Assembly (NCBI RefSeq): GCF_017114985.1
Contig: NZ_JABXKP010000043.1
Span: 1 to 58,923, forward strand
DNA length: 58,923 bases
Source: Nostoc sp. JL33
GTDB taxonomy: Bacteria; Cyanobacteriota; Cyanobacteriia; Cyanobacteriales; Nostocaceae
Reading direction: 5' to 3'
In this document: piece after piece, positions 17,299 through 27,428 of the stretch
Layout of the letters: every line of letters begins with the position of its first letter
Numbering within the stretch: the stretch's first letter is position 1
The notes under the pieces: model-generated
Database searches by the model: none
Seen by the model: the letters and a program-made list of their open reading frames with translations, nothing else
What the model was told of the DNA's origin: nothing
Made by a program: the position numbers and the translations under genes

Positions 17299-19086
17299 AT
17301 GCGAACTCACTATTGCGGCGAACTCCGAAAAGAACATATTGGAGAAACTGTTACCTTTTACGGATGGATAGACCGTCGCCGCGATCATGGTGGTGTGATA
17401 TTTTTAGATTTACGCGATCGCTCTGGAATTGTCCAAATCGTCAGCGATCCGCAACGCACCCCAGATTCATATCAGCAAGCAAACGCCTTGCGAAATGAAT
17501 ATGTTGTCGAAATCACTGGTAGGGTAACACAACGTCCCGAAGAATCCTTGAATACCCGCATCCCAACAGGCGAGGTAGAAATCTACGCCGATAAAATTCA
17601 ACTACTCAATGCTGTCCGCAAACAGTTACCTTTCCAAGTTTCCATAGCGGACACCGAGACAGTGCGGGAAGACTTGCGGCTGAAATATCGTTATTTAGAT
17701 TTGCGACGCGATCGCATGGCGCAAAATTTGCAACTGCGTCATCAAATTGTCAAAGCCATGCGTCGTTATTTGGAAGATTTGGAAGGTTTTATCGAAGTCG
17801 AAACCCCAATACTTACCCGTTCTACCCCAGAAGGGGCGCGGGATTATGTTCTACCCAGTCGCGTCAATCCTGGAGAATGGTATGCTTTGCCGCAATCACC
17901 CCAGCTATTTAAACAATTGTTGATGGTATCCGGCTTAGACAGATATTATCAGATTGCCCGTTGCTTTCGTGACGAAGACTTACGCGCCGACAGACAACCA
18001 GAATTCACCCAGTTGGACATGGAAATGAGCTTCATGTCCCAAGAAGAAATTATCGAACTGAATGAAAACTTAGTTTGCCATATCTACAAAACGGTTAAAG
18101 GAATTGAGTTACAGCGCCCTTTTTTGCGTCTCACTTATGCTGAAGGGATGGAACGCTACGGTAGTGATAAACCAGATACCCGCTATGGTTTGGAATTAGT
18201 TGACGTTTCAGATATTGTGAAAAACTCTAGTTTCAAAGTCTTTCGGGACACTGTTATCAATGGTGGTATTGTCAAAATCTTGCCCATTCCTAACGGTAAC
18301 GATGTAATTTCTAATGTCCGCATTAAACCAGGCGGCGACTTATTTAAAGAAGCCAGCGAAGCCGGTGCTAGAGGTTTAGCTTATATCCGAGTTAGGGATG
18401 ATGGCGAAATTGACACCATTGGCGCGATTAAAGACAACCTCACCGAAGAACAAAAACAAGAAATTTTACACCGCACAGGTGCAAAAGCTGGACATTTGCT
18501 GTTGTTTGGGGCTGGTGATGCTGTTACAGTTAATAAAACATTAGATAGATTACGGCAAGCGATCGCTAGGGAATTTGGTTTAATTGATCCAGAAAAAATC
18601 AACTTACTCTGGATTACAGATTTCCCGATGTTCGAGTGGAATGCTGACGAAAAACGCTTAGAAGCACTGCACCACCCATTTACAGCACCGCATCCTGATG
18701 ATTTGAGCGACTTAAAGACTGCACGCGCCCAAGCTTATGACTTAGTACTCAACGGCGTAGAAGTTGGCGGCGGAAGTCTGCGGATTTATCAGCGAGAAAT
18801 TCAACAGCAAGTATTTGAAGCGATCGGTTTATCTCCTGAAGAAGCACAAAGTAAATTTGGTTTTCTCTTAGAAGCATTTGAATATGGTACACCACCGCAT
18901 GGTGGCATCGCCTACGGTTTAGATCGTTTGGTAATGTTGCTAGCTGGAGAAGAATCCATTCGAGATGTCATTGCTTTTCCGAAGACACAACAAGCACGTT
19001 GTTTGTTAACAGATGCACCTTCGAGTGTAGATGCTAAACAATTGAAAGAATTGCATGTTGCTTCAACTTATAAACCAAAGTCTTAG
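17299..19086 (+). CDS. aspS: aspartyl-tRNA synthetase
   Basis: The 595-residue class II aminoacyl-tRNA synthetase begins with the OB-fold anticodon-binding domain ([20 protein letters not shown]). It has the motif 2 region [20 protein letters not shown], the bacterial-type GAD insertion in the middle, and motif 3 [20 protein letters not shown] near residue 535. It charges tRNA-Asp (in cyanobacteria perhaps also tRNA-Asn) in the cytosol. Length fits the bacterial family exactly. The gene stands alone with its own upstream region of about 170 bases after the HicB remnant and is followed by a strong hairpin. Confidence 0.97.
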   Translation: MRTHYCGELRKEHIGETVTFYGWIDRRRDHGGVIFLDLRDRSGIVQIVSDPQRTPDSYQQANALRNEYVVEITGRVTQRPEESLNTRIPTGEVEIYADKIQLLNAVRKQLPFQVSIADTETVREDLRLKYRYLDLRRDRMAQNLQLRHQIVKAMRRYLEDLEGFIEVETPILTRSTPEGARDYVLPSRVNPGEWYALPQSPQLFKQLLMVSGLDRYYQIARCFRDEDLRADRQPEFTQLDMEMSFMSQEEIIELNENLVCHIYKTVKGIELQRPFLRLTYAEGMERYGSDKPDTRYGLELVDVSDIVKNSSFKVFRDTVINGGIVKILPIPNGNDVISNVRIKPGGDLFKEASEAGARGLAYIRVRDDGEIDTIGAIKDNLTEEQKQEILHRTGAKAGHLLLFGAGDAVTVNKTLDRLRQAIAREFGLIDPEKINLLWITDFPMFEWNADEKRLEALHHPFTAPHPDDLSDLKTARAQAYDLVLNGVEVGGGSLRIYQREIQQQVFEAIGLSPEEAQSKFGFLLEAFEYGTPPHGGIAYGLDRLVMLLAGEESIRDVIAFPKTQQARCLLTDAPSSVDAKQLKELHVASTYKPKS

Positions 19087-19197
19087 CGAACTAGGGAATT
19101 GTCTAAGAGGTTGTTTGAAAAGTATTAAGCTGTTCCACATTTAACTTGCTCCCATTAGGGCGGGCTTTTCGGCCCACCCCACAAGAGTTAGGTTTAA

Positions 19198-19258
19198 TTA
19201 GGTTATGCAATTTAGATGTTTTTCAGCTTATTGCTAACATCTAAATTGCATAACCTAA
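19198..19258. terminator. 23-bp inverted repeat downstream of aspS
   Basis: Perfect arms at 19198-19220 (start TTAGGTTATGCAATTTAG) and 19236-19258 with a 15-base loop. It lacks a following T-run on either strand, so it may be a dispersed palindrome that also ends transcription. Confidence 0.5.
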
Positions 19259-19576
19259 CCCCCCTTCCCTAGATTCGCGCAGAGGTACGAAGTGCGGGAA
19301 TGGGGGTTTCAAAGCCTCTCGACCTTTCTCTTAATGGAATAAGCTATGAGAGGGATTTGAAATGGTTGCTCTATTTACGCCGTGGCGTACTAGATACATT
19401 ATCCGTATTTACTTATCTTCACATAGCTTGTTTTTTTAAGTCGTTCTACTTTAGGACTTACGCACTGTACAAATGCATCGTGATGTGCAATAAATTCTAT
19501 TGAGGAAGTTTTCAGGCTTTTCTTAATTATCCTGCGATGCCTACGGCGGTAAACTACGTAAATAGATCATTTCAAT
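19259..19576. other. intergenic stretch after aspS
   Basis: There is no supported gene. It contains a CCCCCTTCCC/GGGAATGGGGG pairing near 19260-19308 and a GCGATGCCTACGGCGG repeat fragment at about 19535. Confidence 0.35.
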
Positions 19577-22075
19577 TTAGTTGGACTCGGAGTGCAGTCC
19601 AGATGCGATTAAGGTGCTGGCTAATTTGCTATTCAAGGGTTTGGAGAAAAAATATCCTTGTGCATATTTGCATTTGTAAACTCTAAGCTGTGCGAGTTGC
19701 TCAACAGTTTCTACGCCCTCTGCAACGACATCTATATTAAGACTGTGTGCTAAAGTGATGATTGCTTGAATAATCTCCAAGTTTTCTCCATTAATACCAA
19801 TGTTCATTACAAAAGAACGATCAATCTTTAAGGCATTAGTGGGGAAGCGGTGCAGGTAACTCAAAGATGAATAGCCTGTGCCAAAATCATCCAAGTATAA
19901 CTGGACATTCATCTGTTGCAATTGTAAGAGCATAGCAGTAGCAGATTCCTTATTTTCCATAATTACGCTTTCAGTAATCTCCAGTTTCAAACTTCTGCCT
20001 TCAACTCCAGTCTCTTGCAAGATTTGGTGAATTTGCTCAATCAGATTAGGTTGTGAAAACTGTTTAGTGGAAATATTGACACTCATTGTCAAGGGTGGGT
20101 CAGTAGGGAATTGCTCCTGCCAAGCACGCAGTTGACGGCAAGCTTCACGCATTACCCAGTAACCAATAGGGATAATCAGCCCAGTTTCTTCAGCTATGGG
20201 AATAAACTTCTCTGGAAAAATAAATCCCTGTTGCGGGTGCTGCCAACGTACTAAAGCCTCAAAGCCACTTATTTTGTAAGTTTCTAACAGAATAATCGGT
20301 TGATAATGAATTAGAAATTCCTGGTGTTCAATTGCCCCTCGTAAATCCATCTCTAACTGCATTAGCTCTGTAGCTTGGGCGTACATGCTTGAGTCAAATA
20401 CCTCGTAGCGTGCTTTCCCCAATGCCTTAGCACGATACATAGCAAGATCAGCATCACGTAGAACTTCTTCAGGTAGATTGTAACTAGTTGCACTGAGGGC
20501 TACACCAATGCTGACGTTAGTAAATACCTCGTGTCCATTGAGGTTAAAGGCAGGTGTTATAACTGCATTTATTCTTTTAAGTATGAGCGTTATGTCATTC
20601 AAGTTTTTGAAATCATTAAGCAAGATTGTGAACTCATCTCCTCCAATACGAGCAACTGTGTCTTGAGAGCATAAGCACGTTTCTAGTCTTCGTGCTATTG
20701 CATTTAGTAATTGGTCGCCAATTGCGTGACCGAGACTATCGTTGACAACTTTAAAGCGATCTACATCAAGGAAAAAGACAGCGAACGTATAATCTGTACG
20801 TCGTTTTGTGAGCGCAATAGCACGCTCCAAACGTTCCATAAATAAGGCACGGTTAGGCAGGTCGGTTAGAGAATCATGAAAGGCATCATGGATTAATTGT
20901 GCCTGTGCAAGTTTGAGAGCACTAATATTACGAGCAATACTCATAACAAATTCTACTGAACCATCGGCAGCAAACTCAGGCAGCAACCGAGTATGGTAGT
21001 ATTCTATGCCTGAAACTGTGGGGAAACTGCATTCAAACTCGTTCTCTTGCTTAGTTTGAGTAACACGTTGAATTTTATATTCCCATATTCGAGAAAACTC
21101 TTGTGGTAAATTCAACTGTCTATTGGCTTTACCGATCAAAGTTTGGGCTAAGATGTTTGTAAGCTTTTCAAAAGCTGGATTAACATAAACGTAGCACAAT
21201 TTAGTATTAAACCTAGCAATAATATCAGGTGCATTCTCAACTAGTGCCTTAAATTCCTTCTCTCGAAGTGATAATACCTTGAGAGTGTGTTTGTGTTGAG
21301 AAATTTCAGCTTGCAATTGTTGATTAGTTTTTATGAGTTCATCTGTCCGTTGCCTAACCGTGACTTCTAAGTTTTCACTAGCCTGCTGGAGAGAATTTTC
21401 GACCCGCTTGCGTTTGGCTAGTTCTTGGTTAGTAACCAGCGTTGCTAAACCAACTAAAATAGAAGCTATGATCATGCCAAAAATAGTAACCGCAGTTGTT
21501 TTAGCCGCGCTGATGTTCATCTCTATTGTTCGCTGTTTCAACAAATGATTTTCTTCGTTTTCTATCTCTTTAGCAAGCATTTGAATCTCTGCTAAAAGCT
21601 GCTGACTTTGCTGGCTTTCATATCTCCGTAGCGCCAACGGCAAATTATTATTTGTTGCTAAATTAACCGTTACTTTAAGCGAATCCAGTTTTTTGGCGAT
21701 TAGAGATCCAAAGATAGAAATACGTCGCTGTTGATTAGAGTTATCTCTTGTCAATTGACGTAGAACTTGAAGTTTTTTGGGAATATTGTCAGTTGCAATA
21801 TCATACGTTTGGAGATACTGCTGTTTACCTGTAAGAAGATAACCTCTTTGTTCACTCTCTGCATTATTAACTTGTAAAATTACTTCTTTCGTATTTTCAA
21901 TGACTGTGTATGTGTGTGTTACCCATTGAATATCTTTTTCATAATCCAGCAAACTTTGATAGTAGATAATACTAATACCAGCCAGAATTCCTACTACTAT
22001 TACAAAACTGGCTCTATTTCTTTTGTAAGTAGCTAAGTTCATTTTTTTCTTTGAATCTAATAAACTGCCAATCAA
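19577..22075 (-). CDS. membrane sensor with PAS, GGDEF and EAL domains
   Basis: This 832-residue signalling protein has two transmembrane segments (about 24-43 and 196-215) bounding an extracytoplasmic helical region with the AESEQRGYLLTG signature of a CHASE3-type sensor. A coiled linker (to about 270), a PAS domain (about 275-395), a GGDEF domain with intact GGDEF (478-482) and an EAL domain with intact EAL (606-608) and DDFGTGYSSL follow. Intact motifs suggest it can both make and break cyclic di-GMP; which activity dominates is unknown. The start could also be the M at residue 12. A remnant of another GGDEF gene lies just upstream. Confidence 0.9.
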   Translation of the reverse strand: MIGSLLDSKKKMNLATYKRNRASFVIVVGILAGISIIYYQSLLDYEKDIQWVTHTYTVIENTKEVILQVNNAESEQRGYLLTGKQQYLQTYDIATDNIPKKLQVLRQLTRDNSNQQRRISIFGSLIAKKLDSLKVTVNLATNNNLPLALRRYESQQSQQLLAEIQMLAKEIENEENHLLKQRTIEMNISAAKTTAVTIFGMIIASILVGLATLVTNQELAKRKRVENSLQQASENLEVTVRQRTDELIKTNQQLQAEISQHKHTLKVLSLREKEFKALVENAPDIIARFNTKLCYVYVNPAFEKLTNILAQTLIGKANRQLNLPQEFSRIWEYKIQRVTQTKQENEFECSFPTVSGIEYYHTRLLPEFAADGSVEFVMSIARNISALKLAQAQLIHDAFHDSLTDLPNRALFMERLERAIALTKRRTDYTFAVFFLDVDRFKVVNDSLGHAIGDQLLNAIARRLETCLCSQDTVARIGGDEFTILLNDFKNLNDITLILKRINAVITPAFNLNGHEVFTNVSIGVALSATSYNLPEEVLRDADLAMYRAKALGKARYEVFDSSMYAQATELMQLEMDLRGAIEHQEFLIHYQPIILLETYKISGFEALVRWQHPQQGFIFPEKFIPIAEETGLIIPIGYWVMREACRQLRAWQEQFPTDPPLTMSVNISTKQFSQPNLIEQIHQILQETGVEGRSLKLEITESVIMENKESATAMLLQLQQMNVQLYLDDFGTGYSSLSYLHRFPTNALKIDRSFVMNIGINGENLEIIQAIITLAHSLNIDVVAEGVETVEQLAQLRVYKCKYAQGYFFSKPLNSKLASTLIASGLHSESN

Positions 22076-22230
22076 TATAACCCTTGTACTTATGCTTAAC
22101 AGTTTAAAATAAATTTTCCGTCCGAAAATACACTGAAGAAAGCGAAAAAGTATATTATTACCCTGGAATTTGCACCGAAAATATATCGTTAAGCTAATCC
22201 CGAATTATACCCACGCCTAAATGCGCTTTT

Positions 22231-22383
22231 TTATATATTGATACTGCGAATTGTTCGGTCAGGAATTGAGTAGTCTGCAACTACAGCCTGATCCCGTCCA
22301 GTAGTTTTAGCTTGGTAAAGTGCAGCATCTGCGGCTTGGATTAGAGTTTCAACAGAATTGCCATGTTGAGGAAAGCTAGCAAC
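22231..22383 (-). pseudogene. GGDEF-domain C-terminal remnant
   Basis: Read on the minus strand, the frame gives VASFPQHGNSVETLIQAADA then ALYQAKTTGRDQAV, ending at TAA 22231-22233. This is the conserved end of a diguanylate cyclase domain. A stop codon lies directly upstream of VAS, and no start or earlier domain is found, so only a fragment remains. Confidence 0.75.
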
Positions 22384-22661
22384 TCAAGAGTGAAAGGGTT
22401 ACAACATCGCCGCTAAGTGGTTATACTTAGATTAAATTGGGCGTGAGATACTTGGAAAAAGAATTTTGCAGCAACCGCCAGAAATTGGCTACCTGACAAT
22501 TTCTAATGCACTACAGTGGCGATCGCAATACAGTAAGATTATCCAGGTAGCAACGACGACGACAACAGTAGGTGTAGAAAATCTACTGCTAGGGTGAAGG
22601 GAATTGATATTGCTGCCACAATAGAATTAAGCCGCTATCCCTAGAATTCCTTATGATGTCC
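22384..22661. other. intergenic stretch with a short open remnant
   Basis: A plus-strand frame from 22436 to TGA at 22595-22597 encodes 53 residues with plausible protein-like composition (ISNALQWRSQYSKIIQVA) but no start codon. It may be the tail of a lost gene. I do not recognise it. Confidence 0.3.
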
Positions 22662-24788
22662 CTACAGAGGTGTTGTTTCGTTGACAGCAGCACTGACTAA
22701 ACCATTGTGCCTGAGCAAAGCGATCGTACTTGGTTCACGACCTCGGAAAGTTTTAAACACCTGCATAGGATGCTGACCACCACCAAGTGCCAGCACCGTA
22801 TCTCGATAACGCCGACCTGTAGCTTTTATTGCTTCTTCATCTTCTAGCCCAGCCTCCTCAAAAGCGGCAAAAGCATCAGCGCTCAGTACCTCCGCCCACT
22901 TGTAACTGTAGTAGCCTGCTGCATAACCACCCTCAAAAATATGTCCAAAAGCACATAAAATGGAATCTTCTGGAAGTGGTGGTAAAACGGTGGTAGTCTT
23001 GGCTATGCGATGACGCACATCTGACGGAGTTTCATTACTACCAGGTCGATAGCCGTAGTGTAGTTCTAAATCAAGACTGCTCAGGTGGATTTGCCGCAAC
23101 GTAGCAGTACCACTCATATAATTACGCGCCGCTAGCAGCTTTTGATAATAATGCTCCGGTAGGGCTTCCCCAGTTTCGTAATGTTTCGCCATTCCAAACA
23201 AAGTGGGTCGCTCATAGCACCAGTTTTCCATAAACTGACTAGGTAGTTCCACTGCATCCCATTCCACATTATTGATGCCTGCGGCTCCGGGATAGTCAAC
23301 CTTGGTGAGCATATGGTGCAATCCATGACCAAACTCATGAAACAAAGTCTCTACTTCATGGAAAGTCATCAAACTAGGTTTCCCATCTACGGGAGGACTT
23401 TGATTACACACCAAATAAGCTACAGGTAAGCGGATGGCAGTGACACCATTTTCAGTGATTTTAGCCCGATTGATGCACACATCCATCCAAGCACCACCGC
23501 GTTTCTCGGCTGGACGGCTGTACGGGTCTAAGTAAAAGTAGGCTATGGGAGAACCAGTTTCGTCAGCAATTTGGAAATAACGGACATCCTCATGCCATAC
23601 TGGCGCTTGACCATCGGCAGAGGTGACAGTGACGCTAAATAGCCGCTTGACTAGCCCAAATAAGCCATCTAACACTTGGGGAAGAGGGAAGTAGGGACGC
23701 AATTCTTCAGAGGTAAAAGCAAATTTTGCTTCTCGTTGGCGTTCTGCCCAAAAGCTGATATCCCAGTGTTTTAAATCCTCAGCTTCTGCTGCTAAGAGTG
23801 CGGCTGCAAAAGCTTTGAGTTCTGCCAAGTCTTTGACAGCAGCATCATAACTAGCGCGGCGTAGTTCTTCTAACAGGGCATTGACTGCCTCAACGTTGGG
23901 AGCCATTTTACTTGCCAGGCTCAACTGAGCAAAACTCTTAAAGCCAAGTAAATCTGCGAGTTCTTGCCGTAATTCCAAAATGCGCTCAATTAAAGGGTTG
24001 TTATCTAAATCGCCATCAGAAGCGCGAGTGATATGAGCTTTGTAGAGCTTTTGGCGCAAATCTCGACGGGTGCTGTGCTGCATGAAAGGGCCATAGCTGG
24101 GGAAGTCCAAAGTAATCCGCCAGGGGCCATTTTCTGGTGTGGCGTTGCTTTCGCCAGCTGCACGAGCACCTTGGGCTGCTAAACTCACTAAGCTTGGTGG
24201 TAAACCGTCAATTTCCGCTTGTGTTGTCAGGGTTAAGCTAAAGGCTTTAGTGGCATCAAGTACATGGTTAGAGAATTTGGTAGAAAGTTCTGCTAACTCC
24301 ATTTGTATGATGTTGAAACGCTCTCTTGCCTCTCCTTGTAAGCCAATACCAGAAAGTTCTGCATCTCGAATGGCGGCTTCGACAATGCGCTGTTGGGCTA
24401 ATTCTAAAGTTGCCCAAGTATCACTGCTACGGAGTGCCTTAAAAGCATTGTAGATGGGTTGGCTTTGACTGAGCTTGTTGATAAATTGTACGACTAGTGG
24501 CTGTACGATTTCATGGGCTTCGCGCAGTTCTGGACTATTTTTAACACCCATTAAATGATTCACTACCCCCCAACTCCAAGTAAGCCGTTCTGTCAGCTTT
24601 TCTAAGGGTTCTACTAAACCACTCCAAGTAGGCTCTACACTAGCCTCTAAGGTGGCAAGCTGCTGGTCAAGTTCTCCCAGCAACTCATTGAAGGCTGGTA
24701 CTACTCGTTCTGGTTTAATCTCTGCAAAGGGAGGTAAACCAATGCCTTGGAGTAAGGGATTGCCGAAAATAATGCTACTTGGACTCAT
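22662..24788 (-). CDS. prlC: M3-family metallopeptidase, oligopeptidase A-like
   Basis: The 708-residue zinc peptidase of family M3 carries the HEFGH active-site motif at 484-488, in the context ETLFHEFGHGLHHMLTKV. The third zinc ligand is expected in the following helix. The N-terminal helical half (PPFAEIKPERVVPAFNELL) is typical of oligopeptidase A/PrlC. It degrades short peptides in the cytosol, for example signal-peptide remnants. Full length, no signal peptide, monocistronic. The symbol follows the family; the precise orthologue is an inference. Confidence 0.9.
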   Translation of the reverse strand: MSPSSIIFGNPLLQGIGLPPFAEIKPERVVPAFNELLGELDQQLATLEASVEPTWSGLVEPLEKLTERLTWSWGVVNHLMGVKNSPELREAHEIVQPLVVQFINKLSQSQPIYNAFKALRSSDTWATLELAQQRIVEAAIRDAELSGIGLQGEARERFNIIQMELAELSTKFSNHVLDATKAFSLTLTTQAEIDGLPPSLVSLAAQGARAAGESNATPENGPWRITLDFPSYGPFMQHSTRRDLRQKLYKAHITRASDGDLDNNPLIERILELRQELADLLGFKSFAQLSLASKMAPNVEAVNALLEELRRASYDAAVKDLAELKAFAAALLAAEAEDLKHWDISFWAERQREAKFAFTSEELRPYFPLPQVLDGLFGLVKRLFSVTVTSADGQAPVWHEDVRYFQIADETGSPIAYFYLDPYSRPAEKRGGAWMDVCINRAKITENGVTAIRLPVAYLVCNQSPPVDGKPSLMTFHEVETLFHEFGHGLHHMLTKVDYPGAAGINNVEWDAVELPSQFMENWCYERPTLFGMAKHYETGEALPEHYYQKLLAARNYMSGTATLRQIHLSSLDLELHYGYRPGSNETPSDVRHRIAKTTTVLPPLPEDSILCAFGHIFEGGYAAGYYSYKWAEVLSADAFAAFEEAGLEDEEAIKATGRRYRDTVLALGGGQHPMQVFKTFRGREPSTIALLRHNGLVSAAVNETTPL

Positions 24789-25248
24789 GGTTTTGTGTGA
24801 ACTGCGGACGAATAAAAACCAACAATGATTTTTGTTTATATATCTTCTAATGTAGCGATCGCTGTGCTAATTAGTCTTGCCATTGTAGAAAAAAGGCAAA
24901 AAAAACGAGAATTCCTCATAAAAGTATCCTGATACAGCTATTTTGTTTGGTATGTAACGATACCTGACCGAAGATGACAAGGGGACGGTAAAAAACAAAA
25001 AACCCCTTGTCCACACGGTTTCAGAGCCAATAGATTTATCTATGGGGTTTTTGCTTGTCCTCTTGCTTAACAAGCAACAGTTCCAGAAATATCAGCGAAA
25101 GTCTCTGAGATAATATAATCATGCACCCATCCTCTCAACCAGGTGGCTAATTATGACCTAAACAGACTCATGATACAGAGCAACTAAATTTATTTATAGG
25201 GATTGTTAATGCGTGAATGCGTGAATTTTGAATTCGGAGCGAAGCGAC
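24789..25248. other. intergenic region with a hairpin
   Basis: GACAAGGGG (24976-24984) pairs with CCCCTTGTC (25003-25011). A second pairing is AAAAAACCCC (24997-25006) with GGGGTTTTT (25044-25052). These could be alternative structures. The minus-strand 68-codon frame here has no recognised product. Confidence 0.4.
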
Positions 25249-25944
25249 GTGACTAGCCTTTTACCCAGTTCTCAATCAATAGAAGTTTTTTACCCAAGCT
25301 CGGATGGTGAACCATTGGCAGAAAGTTATGTTCATTTATATGCTCTACTGGCAACTTTAGAAGTATTGAGGCAATATTTGCTGGGTCGGCAAGCAACGGT
25401 TTTGAGTAACCAGTTTCTCTATTATGCTCAAGGTTTTCCGAGGTTACGGGTAGCCCCAGATGTAATGGTGATTTTTAATGTCGCTCCTGGGGGTCGCGAT
25501 AATTACAAAATATGGGAAGAGGCACAAGTGCCTGTGGTAATCTTTGAAATGACCTCTGAGGGCACTAGAAACCAGGACACGGGCTTCAAGAAGACGCTGT
25601 ATGAGCAGTTAGGGGTACTCGAATACTGGTTATTTGACCCCAAGGGAGAGTGGATTAAAGAGCAATTGCAAGGGTATCGGCTGCGAGGTGAAATGTATGA
25701 GCCAATTACAGATAGTCGATGTGAACCTTTGCAGCTGCGCTTGCAAATAGAAGGGCAACTAATTGGTTTTTATCGAGAAGACACTGGGGAAAAGTTGCTG
25801 ATTCCAGAGGAGTTGGCAGAGGCGCTCAAACAGGAAAGATTGGCGAGGGAACAAGCCCAAGAGCAAGTAAGACAAGCAGAATCGCAGGTGGAAAGGTTGA
25901 AGGAACATTTGCGATCGCTTGGCGTTGACCCTGATACTATTTAG
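25249..25944 (+). CDS. Uma2-family endonuclease-like protein
   Basis: This protein of about 231 residues has the Uma2/DUF820 PD-(D/E)XK fold, common in dozens of copies in cyanobacteria. The core includes VAPDVMVIF, VPVVIFEMTSEGTR and the YEQLGVLEYWLFDPKGE end. A C-terminal helical, Gln/Glu-rich coiled coil (about 190-231) with EQAQEQVRQAESQVERLKEH follows. GTG at 25249 is preferred because GGAG lies upstream; TTG at 25228 is also possible. The cellular role is not established. Confidence 0.8.
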   Translation: MTSLLPSSQSIEVFYPSSDGEPLAESYVHLYALLATLEVLRQYLLGRQATVLSNQFLYYAQGFPRLRVAPDVMVIFNVAPGGRDNYKIWEEAQVPVVIFEMTSEGTRNQDTGFKKTLYEQLGVLEYWLFDPKGEWIKEQLQGYRLRGEMYEPITDSRCEPLQLRLQIEGQLIGFYREDTGEKLLIPEELAEALKQERLAREQAQEQVRQAESQVERLKEHLRSLGVDPDTI

Positions 25945-26023
25945 CCATAGAGAATGCGATTGCAAGAAGGCGGGTGCTTTGCTCCATCCCAAAATCCATT
26001 CAGCGACCTCAATCTGAGCCTCG

Positions 26024-26052
26024 GCGATGCCTATGGCGGGCTACGCCTACGC
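26024..26052 (+). repeat. dispersed 29-bp repeat, copy 2 of 3
   Basis: It starts GCGATGCCTATGGCGGGCTA and ends CGCCTACGC; see 16120-16148 and 34478-34506. Confidence 0.65.
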
Positions 26053-26217
26053 TAAAAGACATCATAATGTAATATGTCAAATTAACTGAGCGCGATCGAG
26101 CGTTTTTGCCGAACCGAAAACGAAGGCTGTATATTTATGATTTTATTTGGCAACTCATCTTTTTACTCGTAAAATCGAAGACAAGATCAAGGTCAGTAGA
26201 AAAGAGTCCCTAAATTA

Positions 26218-27174
26218 ATGAATACGTTAATCAGTCAGGGTGGAAGAGCTATCACTAAATTTCAGGTGGTAGACCGGATAAACGATATCGCTTGGCAAGC
26301 TCACCAAGGTAGCGTTGCTGCGATTATTCAGCTATTGAACGAAAAGCTAGCCAAATATGGTGTCAGAACTAGAGCCATTTTTTCTGATGGTGTCTTACAA
26401 CTTCTGTGTGAAGCGGCTAGGGTAGAGCAACTTGAGCAATCTCCCGTCGTAGAACAAATTCAGCAAATTCTTGAGTCCATCGCCCCGCGTCACATTCGCC
26501 GAGTCAATATCAACAGTCGAATTGTTCGGGAACAACAATTACTTTGGTTAAAAGAAATAGATAGCGATCGCGATAACCAATTGCTTTGGTCACACGAAAT
26601 TACATTAATTCAGCCTCATATTCTAAAGCAACTAATTAAAGATTTCACAGAAGCTCAAGCTGAACTAGGAAAACCAAATTTTCCTAAAACTCCAGTCTCT
26701 CGTCCTTTAGTACTTATTAACAAAGAAAAACACAAAAATAAACCTAACAAAAGCATATTAGCAGCAGCTGGTTTATGCTCACTGTTGTTGCTTGGTTGGG
26801 TTATTTATGCCCAGTTAGGTAATCAACTGAAAAACCTAATGCAATTAGAAACCTCCAAATATTTAACTACAGAAAATACTAACGATAATAAAGCCCAAAC
26901 ACCATCCCGTGGTGCTAACAATAGCCTTTCTGAGTTATCTGATGGCCCATTTGCAATATCTGTGCGAATTGCCAACCAAGCTTCTGCATCTGGTAAAACA
27001 GCCACAACCTCGACTCAGTGGTTAGAGATAGCTGCTAAGTGGCAACGGGCTTCAGATTTAATGGCGACGGTGCCACAAAACTACAGCCGTTATCAGGAAG
27101 CTAAGATTCGTACTCAACTATATAAGAAATACAGTGAGGCGGCGCAGAAAGAAGCCGGTAAGAGTAAATCTTAG
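26218..27174 (+). CDS. conserved hypothetical protein with one membrane segment
   Basis: In this 318-residue protein, the N-terminal part (20-105) is an alpha/beta domain containing IIQLLNEKLAKYGVRTRA and resembles a module often seen in cyanobacterial proteins of unknown role. A transmembrane helix lies at about 180-199. The C-terminal 120 residues are polar, ending in a helical EIAAKWQRASDLMATVPQ segment. I infer a membrane-anchored protein with both ends soluble. The gene is isolated. No function is proposed. Confidence 0.65.
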   Translation: MNTLISQGGRAITKFQVVDRINDIAWQAHQGSVAAIIQLLNEKLAKYGVRTRAIFSDGVLQLLCEAARVEQLEQSPVVEQIQQILESIAPRHIRRVNINSRIVREQQLLWLKEIDSDRDNQLLWSHEITLIQPHILKQLIKDFTEAQAELGKPNFPKTPVSRPLVLINKEKHKNKPNKSILAAAGLCSLLLLGWVIYAQLGNQLKNLMQLETSKYLTTENTNDNKAQTPSRGANNSLSELSDGPFAISVRIANQASASGKTATTSTQWLEIAAKWQRASDLMATVPQNYSRYQEAKIRTQLYKKYSEAAQKEAGKSKS

Positions 27175-27245
27175 TACAGCATTTCATTAATTCGTAGCGA
27201 ATTTTGTTTGGAAAAACTCTGCGTACCTACCCCTGCGGGAAGGCG

Positions 27246-27269
27246 TTCGCGTAGCGTCTCGTAGAGAAG
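27246..27269. repeat. 24-bp dispersed repeat
   Basis: The sequence beginning TTCGCGTAGCGTCTCGTAG is identical to 44934-44957, and related pieces occur near 38175 and 57280. Confidence 0.6.
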
Positions 27270-27428
27270 CGCCTATGCGCTTACTTTGGGTTCCTCTGCG
27301 TTTAAAAACCCTACGATTTTACCTCGTACCCAGTTACCTCCTTTGCCTGGTTTTCACCTGAAATTGACAGCAGTAAAGATTCTTGTGTCCCTATTTGTGT
27401 ACCTGATTCAAATCAGAATCGCCCTCAC

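Noticed and set aside
24867..25073. Minus-strand 68-codon frame
   Set aside because: It lies over overlapping hairpin sequences and has no recognisable product.
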